NCBI GenBank assembly: GCA_029247405.1
Contig: JAQWLH010000255.1
Span: 1 to 36,991 of the forward strand
Source of the DNA: Mariniblastus sp.
GTDB taxonomy: Bacteria > Planctomycetota > Planctomycetia > Pirellulales > Pirellulaceae
Direction: 5' to 3'
DNA length: 36,991 bases
The notes below the pieces were generated by a model. The model saw only the letters and a program-made list of their open reading frames with translations, was not told the DNA's origin and ran no database searches. A program made the translations under genes and the position numbers. Positions 9,221-17,470 of the stretch are shown here, in pieces (within the stretch, counting starts at the first letter, position 1; each line of letters starts with the position of its first letter).

Positions 9221-9655
9221 TTGAGCAATCCCTCCCGTTCACAATTTTCACTGCGGTTTGCTTTGGCGTTGATGGTTGCCGCTTCGATTTCAGCCTACTC
9301 TGTCTCCAAGTATGGATTGGAGGCAAGCGGTCCCTTCATCCTAATGGTCGCGATGTCTTTTGGCTTAACATTGATTGGTAAGTGGTTAGTCGCTGGTGTC
9401 AAACTGACTGAAAACGATCCAACCCGGCCAAAAAAACTCGAGACGTTTAACGACAATTTCCAAGCGTCTGTGCTGGTGAGCCGCCTGCAAGAAAACGATA
9501 TCAAGGCGACCGCGGTAGGTGGCTTTGTTTCAGGATTCCAAGCTGAATCCCCCGGCTATGTCGACGTCGTCGTGATTCAATCTGACTTTGATCGCGCGAA
9601 AGCACTTTACGACCAGTGGCAAGCCGAGGCGGAATCGGTAACGCAGGATTGAATC
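9221..9655 (+). CDS. DUF2007-like membrane-anchored protein
   Basis: The 143-residue protein has two hydrophobic helices in its first third (about residues 10-26 and 37-58), followed by a cytoplasmic domain. That domain matches the DUF2007 putative signal-transducing family: FNDNFQASVLVSRLQENDI leads into a GGFVSGF turn and a VVVIQSDFDRAKALYDQW helix. DUF2007 is a small ferredoxin-like fold without assigned chemistry. The start is TTG at 9221; the frame is closed by a TGA at 9185 and contains no ATG or GTG before it. The TGA stop is at 9650-9652, and an inverted repeat GAATCA/TGATTC begins there. The coordinate given extends three bases past the stop; the gene proper ends at 9652. Confidence 0.78.
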
Positions 9656-9741
9656 AGGTTTTGATTCTAGCCTCGAGGTGCACTGTTCTCCTGCCAAACA
9701 AGCCACCCTGGTCTTGCTGCCACGGACGAGCTTTGGGGTCC

Positions 9742-10206
9742 TTATGAATTTTGACGAGTCCAATTTTTGACCAACAGCCAGGCGAAGAGAATCCCCAAGG
9801 CCCACTGAATGGTGCTGATCCACAAATAGAGCCGGTGCCACTGATAGAAGGTGGCTTTTTGACGGACCGAACGGTTTTCGAAGTCAAGAAATCCATTCAG
9901 AATCCCGTGAATCCAAACGAGCGCCAGCATCAACACCAAAATCGCAATCACCAAAGAAACTGCCAGCATTCTTGAGCGACGATATTTTTTGGGGAACTCA
10001 GCAAACACCTCCCATAACATTAAGACCACAGCAATGGCGGTAATCCAGTTCAAGTGCCAAGTAACCTGCTGAGTGACAAACCCTTGGATCCTAGCCGAGC
10101 CCAACACTTGAGTTCCCGTTGGAACGACCACCGCAATGTAAAACGTAAATCCGCCAAACCAGACCGCGAACATCAGTAAACACAAAAATTGTCGAATTGA
10201 TTTCAT
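9742..10206 (-). CDS. Small integral membrane protein (DUF4149/TMEM205-like)
   Basis: The 154-residue protein beginning MKSIRQFLCLLMFAVWFGGF has four predicted membrane helices, at about residues 7-25, 40-60, 70-95 and 118-140. The WFGGFTFYIAVVVPTG segment in helix 1 and its following loop resembles DUF4149/TMEM205-like proteins; this is a tentative match. A GTG 36 bases upstream would extend the protein by 12 residues, but the ATG at 10206 places the hydrophobic segment near the N-terminus as usual. It converges with the DUF2007-like gene across an 89-base gap. Function unknown. Confidence 0.72.
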   Translation of the reverse strand: MKSIRQFLCLLMFAVWFGGFTFYIAVVVPTGTQVLGSARIQGFVTQQVTWHLNWITAIAVVLMLWEVFAEFPKKYRRSRMLAVSLVIAILVLMLALVWIHGILNGFLDFENRSVRQKATFYQWHRLYLWISTIQWALGILFAWLLVKNWTRQNS

Positions 10207-10393
10207 AGAGATAGCTCGGCCAGTAATAACAGTGTTCACCACAGCACCTAAATCGTGGTCTTCGAGTTAATTGAAGATTAAAACTACGGTTTTCCCCATT
10301 GCGGATTGCTTAGTGCGGAATATTTCTTTATTAACAATCCTACCCAAGTTTTTGGTTGAGACCGTTTCCTTTAAACAGATCGCGAAGTGCTGT

Positions 10394-10471
10394 ATGACGA
10401 AAAAACTCCTACTTGTGGGCTTGTTATTGATAACACCCCTTGCCGGCTGCACATCTCCTTCGGGCGGCTGA
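10394..10471 (+). CDS. Tiny lipoprotein ORF (25 aa) ending in tandem TGA
   Basis: ATG at 10394 opens a 25-residue frame with a textbook lipoprotein signal: two lysines, a leucine-rich core and the lipobox LAGC (Cys19), followed by TSPSGG. It ends at TGA 10469-10471, immediately followed by a second in-frame TGA (10472-10474). Downstream, the same frame stays open for 35 further codons to TAA at 10580 and encodes Ser/Lys/Gln-rich residues typical of a mature small lipoprotein. It is either a genuine minimal lipoprotein or the 5' part of a gene broken at 10469-10474. Confidence 0.5.
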   Translation: MTKKLLLVGLLLITPLAGCTSPSGG

Positions 10472-10582
10472 TGATCTAGCAAAAAAAAGCAGTCCAGTAT
10501 GGACGCTCAGCCAAATCAAACTGTACCCAGTACTCAAACCAGCTCGGCTCATCACGAGCGCGAACAGCAACTGAAAACCTAA
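10394..10582 (+). pseudogene. Possible interrupted small lipoprotein gene
   Basis: Reading through the two adjacent TGA codons gives a 62-codon frame. It would encode signal peptide, lipobox Cys19, a Ser/Gly spacer, SSKKKQSSMDAQ and a Gln/Thr/Ser-rich tail ending HHEREQQLKT. This composition fits small planctomycete lipoproteins, so the double stop may be a recent nonsense or indel event, or a sequencing error. Readthrough is not supported by any other visible signal. Confidence 0.35.
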
Positions 10583-10642
10583 CCTCGCCAGAGTTCTGAA
10601 GGTTCCGACCTGAAAACGCTTAGCTCGACTTGGTTGGCAAGG

Positions 10643-13099
10643 TCAATCGGGGTCGAGATTGCGTTCAGGCGGAGCCATCGGCTGATCGTCGTCCGACTGA
10701 CCGTTTCGCTCTACCTGTGAAATCCTCAGCGGGCTGGCAAGCGTCAACCGCCAAAAATTCTCAACCTCATCATGGGCCTTGGACAACAAGGTGCCCGCGG
10801 GATAAGCTCCCGTGTCTCCGACCCGGCCTGCTTCTGTCCCCGTCATCAATTCGATCGCGTCGTAGATGTTATCCACGGCATAAACGTGAAACTTACCCGC
10901 AGCACAGGCAGCGACGATCTCCTCCCTAAGCATGAGATCTCCGGCATTGGACTTAGGTATGACAACGCCCTGATCTCCCGTAAGCCCAAAGTAATCACAA
11001 GCGTCGTAGAAGCCTTCAATTTTTTCATTGACTCCGCCAATCGCTTCCAAGTGACCGTGCTGATCAATCGCACCAGTCATTGCCATTGATTGCTTGACGG
11101 GAACATTGGTCAAAGCGCTTAACAAACAGACAATTTCAGCGCCTGAAGCAGAGTCACCATCAATACCACCGTAGCTTTGTTCAAATGCCAATGAGGCACT
11201 AAAAGTCATGGGATGTTCGGTTCTTAAGAGGTGCCGCAGCAATCCGCCGAGTATATGAAACCCCTTGGTATGAATCGCCCCGGACATTTGTGCCCGTCCT
11301 TCGATATTAATCAACCCCGCACTTCCGGGACCAATCGTCGCCGTGATACGAGCTGGAAAACCGTAAGTTAATGGCCCGGAATGCATGACGGCCAAACCGT
11401 TGATCTGCCCGACCACCTCGCCTTTGGTTTGAACCATGATGGTTTGGTTTTCGACCATTTCACGAAATTTCCGGGAAGGCAAACTCGCCCGTTCCTTGGT
11501 TCTCTTGATTGCTAATTTGACGTGCTCATCGGTTACATATTCCTCGCTCGCCGCTAAAAAAGCTGCTTCGCGGGCGATGTCTGCAATGCGACCAAAACGG
11601 GCCGACAAACGATTGCGCCGGGCGACAATTCTGGCTCCATGCTCAGCAAGAGCACCGACAGCACTTCGATGAAAGGGAGGAAGCTGTTCTGCAGCTGCCA
11701 GACCAGCCACCACACTGGCATACTGACGAACCCCGTTTGAATCCCTCGGCAATTCACTATCGAAATCGGCCAAAACCTTGAACAACTCACGAAAATCCGG
11801 GTCCCCATGATCAAGCTGATAATAGGTTTTCATGTCACCAATCAAAATCACTCGAACTTGAATTTCAACTGGCTCCGGCTGGGTTACCACCGTTTGACGC
11901 ATCCAGCCGGCTTCCGGCGGAACAATTTCCAATCTCCCCGTCCGCAACGTTCGCATCAAAGCCCGCCACGAACCAGGTTCTAAAAGGACCTCATTGACAT
12001 CGAGGATTAAATAACCCTGATCTGCTTGAAGCAACGCACCGGCTCGGATTCCGCGGTAATCCGAAACCGCCATTCCGCCTGCTCCCCATTCAGGTTCAAC
12101 CGTTCCAAGTAAATTTATGAGGCTTGGCGTGTTCTCCTCGACGACCGGTCGACTCGACAGATCCGAGTGGGACAACACAACATTGACCCCATACAACGCT
12201 TTAAAATTGGGGCGTTTTTCAGGGTCTAATTGCAAACGATTTTCGACAACGTCGTCAATCACTTGGTCGATGTATTGCTTCACCACCTCGCCAGGAAATT
12301 TCTTTAGTAGTGTCGACGTAAATTCCGTCGCCAACGATCTTGCAATACTCTCATTGAACTCGTGAACTTCAAGTGCGGCGGCACGCAGGATATCGTTGAC
12401 CTTGCGACCAATTTCCTGAAGGCGTTTCTGATACTTTGGCAGTGCTTCCTCATAGGCAACCCATTGCTCGGGACTGGCTTTTTCCTCAGCAATGAGGGCC
12501 CGTAACTGATCGGGCGGAACTGGATTACCGTCAACAACAGGCATGATCAAGGTTTGTGAAGCGGGACCTTGTTGCACCGATACCAAGGCCATCCCATTGG
12601 CTTCAATTTCCTGCTCAAGTGGCTCTGTCGATTGTTTAATCTTCGCCTGCACTCGCTCTTGAATCGCTTGCCGCTGTGAATGGTGAGGTTCCGACTCGAG
12701 TGATTTAGTCAGGCCTTCCTCAAAATACTCAGCAACAAGTTGCATTTGGCGACGGAAATCATGCGCCGTCCCTGATGGCAAAGTAATCAATCGCGGATGG
12801 TCCGCGCGGCTGAAGTTATGCACGTAGCAGAAGTCGCGTTTGGATTCCGATTGCGGCTGAAGCTCTTTCAAGATCTGCCGCACCATGGTGATCCGTCCGG
12901 TACCCCGAGCTCCTCGCACATAAACATTCTGACCAGGTGCAAGACACTGGATCCCAAATTTTAATGCTTCATAGGCGGTTGGCTGCCCCACTACGCCATG
13001 GGCCGGATCAATTTCCGAAGTGGTCTCAAATTCCAGACAGTCTTCGATGCACCTCCAACGAAGGAGTTCAGGAGTGACTTCGTTATCTTTTGCAGACAT
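10643..13099 (-). CDS. Lon-like ATP-dependent protease (LonB/YcbZ group, AAA_32)
   Basis: The 818-residue protein combines an N-terminal ATPase with a C-terminal S16 protease domain. The P-loop reads GARGTGRI, with Arg in place of the usual Walker A Lys, a variant I associate with the AAA_32/YcbZ group. The central region carries a long insert (about residues 130-300) with coiled-coil character. The protease domain has GDSASGAE with catalytic Ser650 and Lys693 in GGVNEKIEGF; the 43-residue Ser-Lys spacing equals that of E. coli Lon. A Lon substrate-binding N-domain is absent, which separates it from LonA. It is probably cytoplasmic, degrading or remodelling unknown substrates. ATG at 13099; no clear Shine-Dalgarno sequence. 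Confidence 0.92.
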   Translation of the reverse strand: MSAKDNEVTPELLRWRCIEDCLEFETTSEIDPAHGVVGQPTAYEALKFGIQCLAPGQNVYVRGARGTGRITMVRQILKELQPQSESKRDFCYVHNFSRADHPRLITLPSGTAHDFRRQMQLVAEYFEEGLTKSLESEPHHSQRQAIQERVQAKIKQSTEPLEQEIEANGMALVSVQQGPASQTLIMPVVDGNPVPPDQLRALIAEEKASPEQWVAYEEALPKYQKRLQEIGRKVNDILRAAALEVHEFNESIARSLATEFTSTLLKKFPGEVVKQYIDQVIDDVVENRLQLDPEKRPNFKALYGVNVVLSHSDLSSRPVVEENTPSLINLLGTVEPEWGAGGMAVSDYRGIRAGALLQADQGYLILDVNEVLLEPGSWRALMRTLRTGRLEIVPPEAGWMRQTVVTQPEPVEIQVRVILIGDMKTYYQLDHGDPDFRELFKVLADFDSELPRDSNGVRQYASVVAGLAAAEQLPPFHRSAVGALAEHGARIVARRNRLSARFGRIADIAREAAFLAASEEYVTDEHVKLAIKRTKERASLPSRKFREMVENQTIMVQTKGEVVGQINGLAVMHSGPLTYGFPARITATIGPGSAGLINIEGRAQMSGAIHTKGFHILGGLLRHLLRTEHPMTFSASLAFEQSYGGIDGDSASGAEIVCLLSALTNVPVKQSMAMTGAIDQHGHLEAIGGVNEKIEGFYDACDYFGLTGDQGVVIPKSNAGDLMLREEIVAACAAGKFHVYAVDNIYDAIELMTGTEAGRVGDTGAYPAGTLLSKAHDEVENFWRLTLASPLRISQVERNGQSDDDQPMAPPERNLDPD

Positions 13100-13167
13100 T
13101 CGTTTTTCGTGGTTCTTGGATTCAAATGGGCTTCGGGCCGACTCAACCGCAAGTCAATTCAGGAAAC

Positions 13168-13195
13168 AATTCGCTGACGAAAAATTCGCTGACGA
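13168..13195. repeat. Short tandem repeat (period 15)
   Basis: AATTCGCTGACGA occurs at 13168-13180 and again at 13183-13195, with a degenerate third unit starting near 13198. It lies upstream of the Lon-like gene, within its probable 5' leader or promoter. Confidence 0.6.
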
Positions 13196-13280
13196 GAAAT
13201 TTGCATAAGGAGCGTTTGAGCCTTTTTGACGTAATGGCGAGAGTTATTTTATGACCGCCATTTCATTTGAAAAGGAGAAA

Positions 13281-13394
13281 ATGGCAATTCGTTTTGAATC
13301 GCAACAATTCGAGCGTCATCGGCGCCTTTTAAAACTCAAATCGAATGAAGGCGCCCCAGTGGACACGCAAGGAAATAATTTACGGCCTGTTTAA
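13281..13394 (+). CDS. Possible small basic protein (37 aa)
   Basis: ATG at 13281 is preceded by AAGGAG with a four-base spacer, one of the best ribosome-binding sites in the window. It opens a 37-codon frame ending at TAA 13392-13394. The product begins MAIRFESQQFERHRRLLKLK, is basic and soluble, and has no recognised family. A perfect 8-bp inverted repeat GGCGCCTT/AAGGCGCC (13321-13328 and 13348-13355) lies inside the frame. No visible feature besides the ribosome-binding site proves translation. Confidence 0.4.
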   Translation: MAIRFESQQFERHRRLLKLKSNEGAPVDTQGNNLRPV

Positions 13395-13611
13395 GAGAAC
13401 GTAATCCTTCCCTCGGCGAATCTAAAAAGTAAGACTTACGCGGCACAATCCTAACCCACTGTGGATTATTTCTTTGATCTCTCCTGTATTGCTAGCAATA
13501 AAACGGGGGATTTACGGGCTCAGTAACGCAACGTGAATGCTTCGTTAATCGTCATAGTCTTCGAGGTCGATAAAAAGATGCGAAGCCTTACCGTTTCACA
13601 ATCTGACCCAA
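13395..13611. other. Intergenic region before the efflux genes
   Basis: Together with 13100-13280 this is the non-coding part of the 512-base gap between the Lon-like gene and the TolC-like gene. Apart from the short tandem repeat and the small ORF described separately, I see no RNA gene, terminator or convincing promoter. Confidence 0.4.
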
Positions 13612-14976
13612 TTGAGCATTGTGTTTGAACTGCCGTTGAGGATCGTTATTCGATCTTTCATTTATTGCTGCGCCGCCGTGATCGTTCTTTTAACGTTTGC
13701 ACTGCAGCTTGGCGCGCAAACGCAAGCTCAGAAATCATCTCCAATTGCACTTCAGGGTCTCGCTACGAATCAAACCGAATCTGTCGGGCCGATAAGTGCT
13801 GAGCCAACCGACTCATTGAAACGCTTTGAGCAAATGGCAATGGAGAATCACCCGACGCTTAACGCGGCGCTGGCGCGAATTTTAACGGCCCGCCACGAGG
13901 CCACCCAAGCCGGGCTTCACCCAAACCCAAAGTTGGGCCTGTTTATTGACGAGGCAGGAAACGAAAATGATCCAGGTATCTGGGGAGCGTACCTCCAACG
14001 CCAGCATATTCGCGGCAACAAATTGGCACTGGGCCAGGAAATCAAGGACCGCGAAGCCAGTGTCCTCGAAGTTGAATTTGAAAAGCAGATCTTAAAAATA
14101 AAAACAGACGTTCGATCAGCGTTCTACAAATCACTCATTGCGCACGAAAAGCTTACGCTAACCACTCAGCTTTATCAGGCTCAACAAGATGCAATTGCAA
14201 AATCAAATCAGCTCTTTGAAGCTGGCGAGACTCCCAAGACGGATCTACTGCAGACAGAGCTACAGGCTCAAAAAACAATGATCTTGCTCTCGGAAATCGA
14301 AGTTGCCAAAAAAAGTGCTTGGCGAGAGCTTGCCGCAAGTATTGGGAAGCCCGACCTCCCACCTCAAGACCTTACGGGCAATCTAAATCCAGTTGTAGAC
14401 GAAGTGACCTATCAGGAGTGCCTGTCCCATATTTTGGCTAACAGCCCCGAACTTGTCGCAGCCCAAGCTGAGGTTCAACGCATTCGAAGCACCGTTGACA
14501 AGGAAGTCGCTCAGACAATCCCGGACTTTCAGTCACAACTGACGGTTGGCCGCGACACCACGAGCAATCATTTTTTTACAGGTGTCCAGCTACAGCTTCC
14601 TCTGATGATCTGTGATCGAAATCAAGGCAATATTGCTGCCGCAAAATCGAGGTTAGTCGTCGCCCAGAACGAGATCGAACGCATCAAGCTGAGCCTATCC
14701 AAGCGACTTTCAGTCGAATTCCAGCAGTACCGGTCCTCACTGGTCAAATCCGAAATGTACACGAGCAAACTGCTCCCCAAAGCCCAACAAACGCTGGAAC
14801 TCTTGACGCAAGGCTATCCCGAAGAAGTCAGTTTTCTCCAATTGCTCACCGCCCAGCAAACCGTAATTCAGATCACGCTCGAGTACCTCGACACACTAAG
14901 TCTCGTCTGGCAAAGTCGATTGAAAATCGAAGGATTGCTGCTCGACGATGCCTTGGCCAAAAATACCGTACAATAG
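13612..14976 (+). CDS. TolC-family outer membrane efflux protein (CzcC-like)
   Basis: The 454-residue protein has a hydrophobic signal segment (about residues 10-32, ending LGAQTQAQ) and the two-fold repeated long helical region of outer membrane efflux factors. Diagnostic elements are the NHPTLNAALARILTARHEA helix near residue 80, a GLHPNPKLGL turn, and the second-half NSPELVAAQAEV. It forms the outer membrane channel of a tripartite pump with the adaptor encoded 79 bases downstream and the CzcA-like pump further on. The frame opens at TTG 13612; GTG at 13621 is an equally reasonable start and also keeps the signal peptide. The two genes downstream suggest metal-ion export. Confidence 0.9.
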   Translation: MSIVFELPLRIVIRSFIYCCAAVIVLLTFALQLGAQTQAQKSSPIALQGLATNQTESVGPISAEPTDSLKRFEQMAMENHPTLNAALARILTARHEATQAGLHPNPKLGLFIDEAGNENDPGIWGAYLQRQHIRGNKLALGQEIKDREASVLEVEFEKQILKIKTDVRSAFYKSLIAHEKLTLTTQLYQAQQDAIAKSNQLFEAGETPKTDLLQTELQAQKTMILLSEIEVAKKSAWRELAASIGKPDLPPQDLTGNLNPVVDEVTYQECLSHILANSPELVAAQAEVQRIRSTVDKEVAQTIPDFQSQLTVGRDTTSNHFFTGVQLQLPLMICDRNQGNIAAAKSRLVVAQNEIERIKLSLSKRLSVEFQQYRSSLVKSEMYTSKLLPKAQQTLELLTQGYPEEVSFLQLLTAQQTVIQITLEYLDTLSLVWQSRLKIEGLLLDDALAKNTVQ

Positions 14977-15055
14977 AGCTAGGGAAATTAAATACTCAAA
15001 CGTGCGACTAACTTAACAGCTTGATTTCAATCCATTCCTCCCCAAATCGGGCAAC

Positions 15056-16627
15056 GTGAGTCCTGCTCAAAATGCGTTGGGCGACCCACTCAAGTCCTTG
15101 AATGAACCACTCACTCGGTTTCCAAATACGTTCGAATTTGTCAGCCCGCCAAAGCCACTCATGACACGAAATTTACGAAATATCTGGCCGACCCTTCTCT
15201 TGTGTTCGGCACTCCTGGGAATCGGGGGTGTGGCAGGATTCCTACTTCGACCGCTGATTATCCCAGCCGCCGTCGTGATAGATCAAGAAGAAGAAGAACC
15301 AACGGCAACGAGTCATGGCTCCAATTCAATCGTAGAGTTGAGTGAAACGACTCTGAAGAATATGGAGCTTGAGGTAGGGAAATTTGAATCCCGAAACTAC
15401 TTTCAAACCGTCAGAATTCCCGGCCAAGTCGTGGAGCGAATTCCTCAAAGTCGCCGAAGCGTCACGGCGTCGATTGCTGGCCGAGTCACCAAAGTTTATG
15501 TCGCGATGGGACAAGCCGTACAACCAGGCGAAAAACTTTTTGAGGTTCGGATCACCGACGAGTCAATCGCCACCTCTCAGGTTGCGTTACTCGACGTGTT
15601 TGCAAAACTCGACGTCAATCAAGCAAAACTCGAGCGATTGAAACCCTTGGTTGCATCAGGCGTGACAGCACGAACCAAACTGCTTGATGTAGAATTCGAG
15701 ATTAAAGACCTAACAGACCGACGGGCTGCTCTGTTACAGGAACTGAGCGTTCGCGGCATGGATGATGAGATGATTCAGGATTTTGTCAAAACAAAAAAAC
15801 TGGCTCAGGATGTAACGATCTTCGCGCCTGACATGGAAATGCCAGTTCCCCAAAAAATGAAAGAAACCGCTTTGTTGGATCAGTCAGTGCAAACGATCAA
15901 ACCGGCCTCGACGATCGTTCGCCCAACTACCAAAATCATCGCAGGCGACCAATACTTTACGGTTGAAACCATTTTATCACTCGAAGGATCCAATCTTGAA
16001 CTTGGCGAGACTCTTTGCGAACTGACGCATCACAGCGATTTGTTAATCAGAGGACTCGCATTTGAAAGCGACATTGACAAAGTCGCAGAGGCAAGCGAAA
16101 AGGGCTGGAATTTCACTGCTCAGTTTGGCGAGGGGCCTGACTCTGTCGTTCGCGAACAACTCCCCCTGTATCTCGTGGGGAACCACGTTGATCCGGATTC
16201 TCAGGCGTTTCCAATCTACGTTGAAATCAAAAATGAAATCGTCAATCAAACGACCGACGGTCAAAACCGAACCTATGTCAACTGGCGTTTTAAGCCAGGT
16301 CAACGAGCACATCTTGAAGTCCCGATTGAAAGTTGGGAAGAACAAGTTGTTGCTCCGATTCAATCTGTGGTCCGCGAAGGTCCTGAAACGTTTGTGTTCT
16401 TGAAAATCAGCCACACGCATACAGCAGACGACGGCAGCATCATTCACGAGTTCCAAAAGACGCCCGTGAAAGTTCTTTACGCGGACAAACGCTTCGCCGT
16501 TCTCAAGAAAGACAGTCGGCTCGACATCTACGAACAATACGCCCTTAACCTCTCCTATCAATTGAACCTGGCACTTAAGCAGGCTGCCGGGAGTAGCGCA
16601 GATCCCCATGCAGGTCACACCCATTAG
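15056..16627 (+). CDS. RND efflux membrane-fusion adaptor (CzcB-like)
   Basis: The 523-residue adaptor has an N-terminal membrane segment (about residues 42-63), a split lipoyl/barrel-sandwich domain with GRVTKVYVAMGQAVQPGEKL near residues 141-160, and a helical hairpin around 175-230. Beta-barrel and membrane-proximal domains follow. The C-terminus ends HAGHTH, and several HTHT/HH clusters lie before it, fitting a metal-handling role. It bridges the inner-membrane pump and the TolC-like channel in the periplasm. The start is annotated at GTG 15056; ATG at 15161 (MTRNLRNIW) is an alternative that places the helix close to the N-terminus and may be the true start. The pump gene is displaced 2.2 kb downstream. 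Confidence 0.9.
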   Translation: MSPAQNALGDPLKSLNEPLTRFPNTFEFVSPPKPLMTRNLRNIWPTLLLCSALLGIGGVAGFLLRPLIIPAAVVIDQEEEEPTATSHGSNSIVELSETTLKNMELEVGKFESRNYFQTVRIPGQVVERIPQSRRSVTASIAGRVTKVYVAMGQAVQPGEKLFEVRITDESIATSQVALLDVFAKLDVNQAKLERLKPLVASGVTARTKLLDVEFEIKDLTDRRAALLQELSVRGMDDEMIQDFVKTKKLAQDVTIFAPDMEMPVPQKMKETALLDQSVQTIKPASTIVRPTTKIIAGDQYFTVETILSLEGSNLELGETLCELTHHSDLLIRGLAFESDIDKVAEASEKGWNFTAQFGEGPDSVVREQLPLYLVGNHVDPDSQAFPIYVEIKNEIVNQTTDGQNRTYVNWRFKPGQRAHLEVPIESWEEQVVAPIQSVVREGPETFVFLKISHTHTADDGSIIHEFQKTPVKVLYADKRFAVLKKDSRLDIYEQYALNLSYQLNLALKQAAGSSADPHAGHTH

Positions 16628-16649
16628 GGAATCTCGGCGACGAGCGAGG

Positions 16650-16721
16650 GGGTTGTCAGGAGCACCTTGCTCTGGGTGAAGGCAGCCTTGCTCCGAGTAG
16701 AGGCAGCCTTACTCGGAGCAG
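16650..16721 (+). repeat. Degenerate 21-bp tandem repeat with 11-bp hairpin
   Basis: Three degenerate units of about 21 bases follow each other after the adaptor gene, starting near 16659 (GGAGCACCTTGCTCTGGGTGA), 16681 and 16702. The last two form a perfect inverted repeat TGCTCCGAGTA (16689-16699) and TACTCGGAGCA (16710-16720) with a 10-base loop. No T-tract follows, so it is not a canonical intrinsic terminator, but it lies between convergent genes and may still end or stabilise transcripts. Confidence 0.5.
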
Positions 16722-16849
16722 AAACGTAAGCCCAATCCATGAGGCCACTGACTGGCATTGTTTCTCAGCTACCCCGTCCAACAACCTCGGAAACTGCCGG
16801 GCTGCGGGCAATGAGGACCGGGCTCTTGAAAGCCGTTTCGGATTGTAAA

Positions 16850-17362
16850 TTACTTGGGAGCTTCGAAGGCGAAGTTCGCAACATTATCAACGCCTTGTTT
16901 GACTACAAATTCACCCTCAGCATCGGCTGGAATGACCGCTCTACCTTTGAGCTTTTCAGTCACCGCAGCCATCTGCGCTTTAATATCCTCAGCATCCCCC
17001 TCACCGGACGTTTTGATATCTTCCAGCTCACCCCGAAGCTCCTCCATGACCCCCGCTTCAATATCGCTGTATTGCATCGTCACGATATGGGATCCCACTA
17101 CCGCCCCCTCGTCTCCGTATCGCGTCTTGAGAGTAAAGTCGCCGGCAGCATCTGTGGTCCCAACAGAATAGGGGCCGGGATTCGCGTTCCCTTCAACCAT
17201 TTTCGGGGAAAATATAATTTCGACTCCTGCCATCGGTTCGCCATCAAGTGTTAACTTTCCGGAAACGGGGGAGATCGTCCCACTGGAAGGCCCACATCCA
17301 CAAATAACCAATGCGGCGAGCAAACATGGAATCGACAAATGGATTTTGTAATTCATTTTCAT
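16850..17362 (-). CDS. Small lipoprotein with transthyretin/carboxypeptidase-regulatory-like domain
   Basis: The 170-residue protein has a lipoprotein signal with cysteines at 21 and 23; ICGC with Gly at -1 favours Cys23 as the lipidated residue. The mature part has ISPVSGKLTLDGEPMAGVEI near its start and GTTDAAGDFTLKT later, the layout of the carboxypeptidase-regulatory-like or transthyretin-like beta-sandwich common in planctomycete lipoproteins. These usually sit beside DUF1559 genes, as here: it follows a DUF1559 gene on the same strand after 108 bases, with a strong hairpin between. Function unknown. ATG at 17362 is used; a second ATG two codons later is possible. Confidence 0.82.
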   Translation of the reverse strand: MKMNYKIHLSIPCLLAALVICGCGPSSGTISPVSGKLTLDGEPMAGVEIIFSPKMVEGNANPGPYSVGTTDAAGDFTLKTRYGDEGAVVGSHIVTMQYSDIEAGVMEELRGELEDIKTSGEGDAEDIKAQMAAVTEKLKGRAVIPADAEGEFVVKQGVDNVANFAFEAPK

Positions 17363-17393
17363 TCAAAAAATTAAAAAAAGTTGGCAAGGCAGT

Positions 17394-17446
17394 AAATTTG
17401 AAGCGAAGGCTTGAGCACATTCAAACCTTCGCTTCATTTCAAATTT
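17394..17446 (-). terminator. Strong intergenic hairpin after the DUF1559 gene
   Basis: GAAGCGAAGG (17400-17409) and CCTTCGCTTC (17426-17435) form a perfect 10-bp stem with a 16-base loop, extended by an outer AAATTT/AAATTT pairing across a bulge. In the minus-strand transcript it begins 25 bases after the DUF1559 stop, and a run of T follows only about 16 bases later. It could terminate or process the transcript, so the pseudopilin would be made in excess of the lipoprotein. Confidence 0.5.
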
Positions 17447-17470
17447 CATCGAGAATACGATTCTCAAAAC

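Noticed and set aside
9651-9667. GAATCA/TGATTC hairpin as terminator of the DUF2007-like gene
   Set aside because: Only six base pairs, A+T-rich and without a T-tract after it.
16739-17254. 171-codon plus-strand open frame opposite the lipoprotein gene
   Set aside because: The minus strand encodes a convincing lipoprotein with lipobox and known domain; the plus frame shows no family features.
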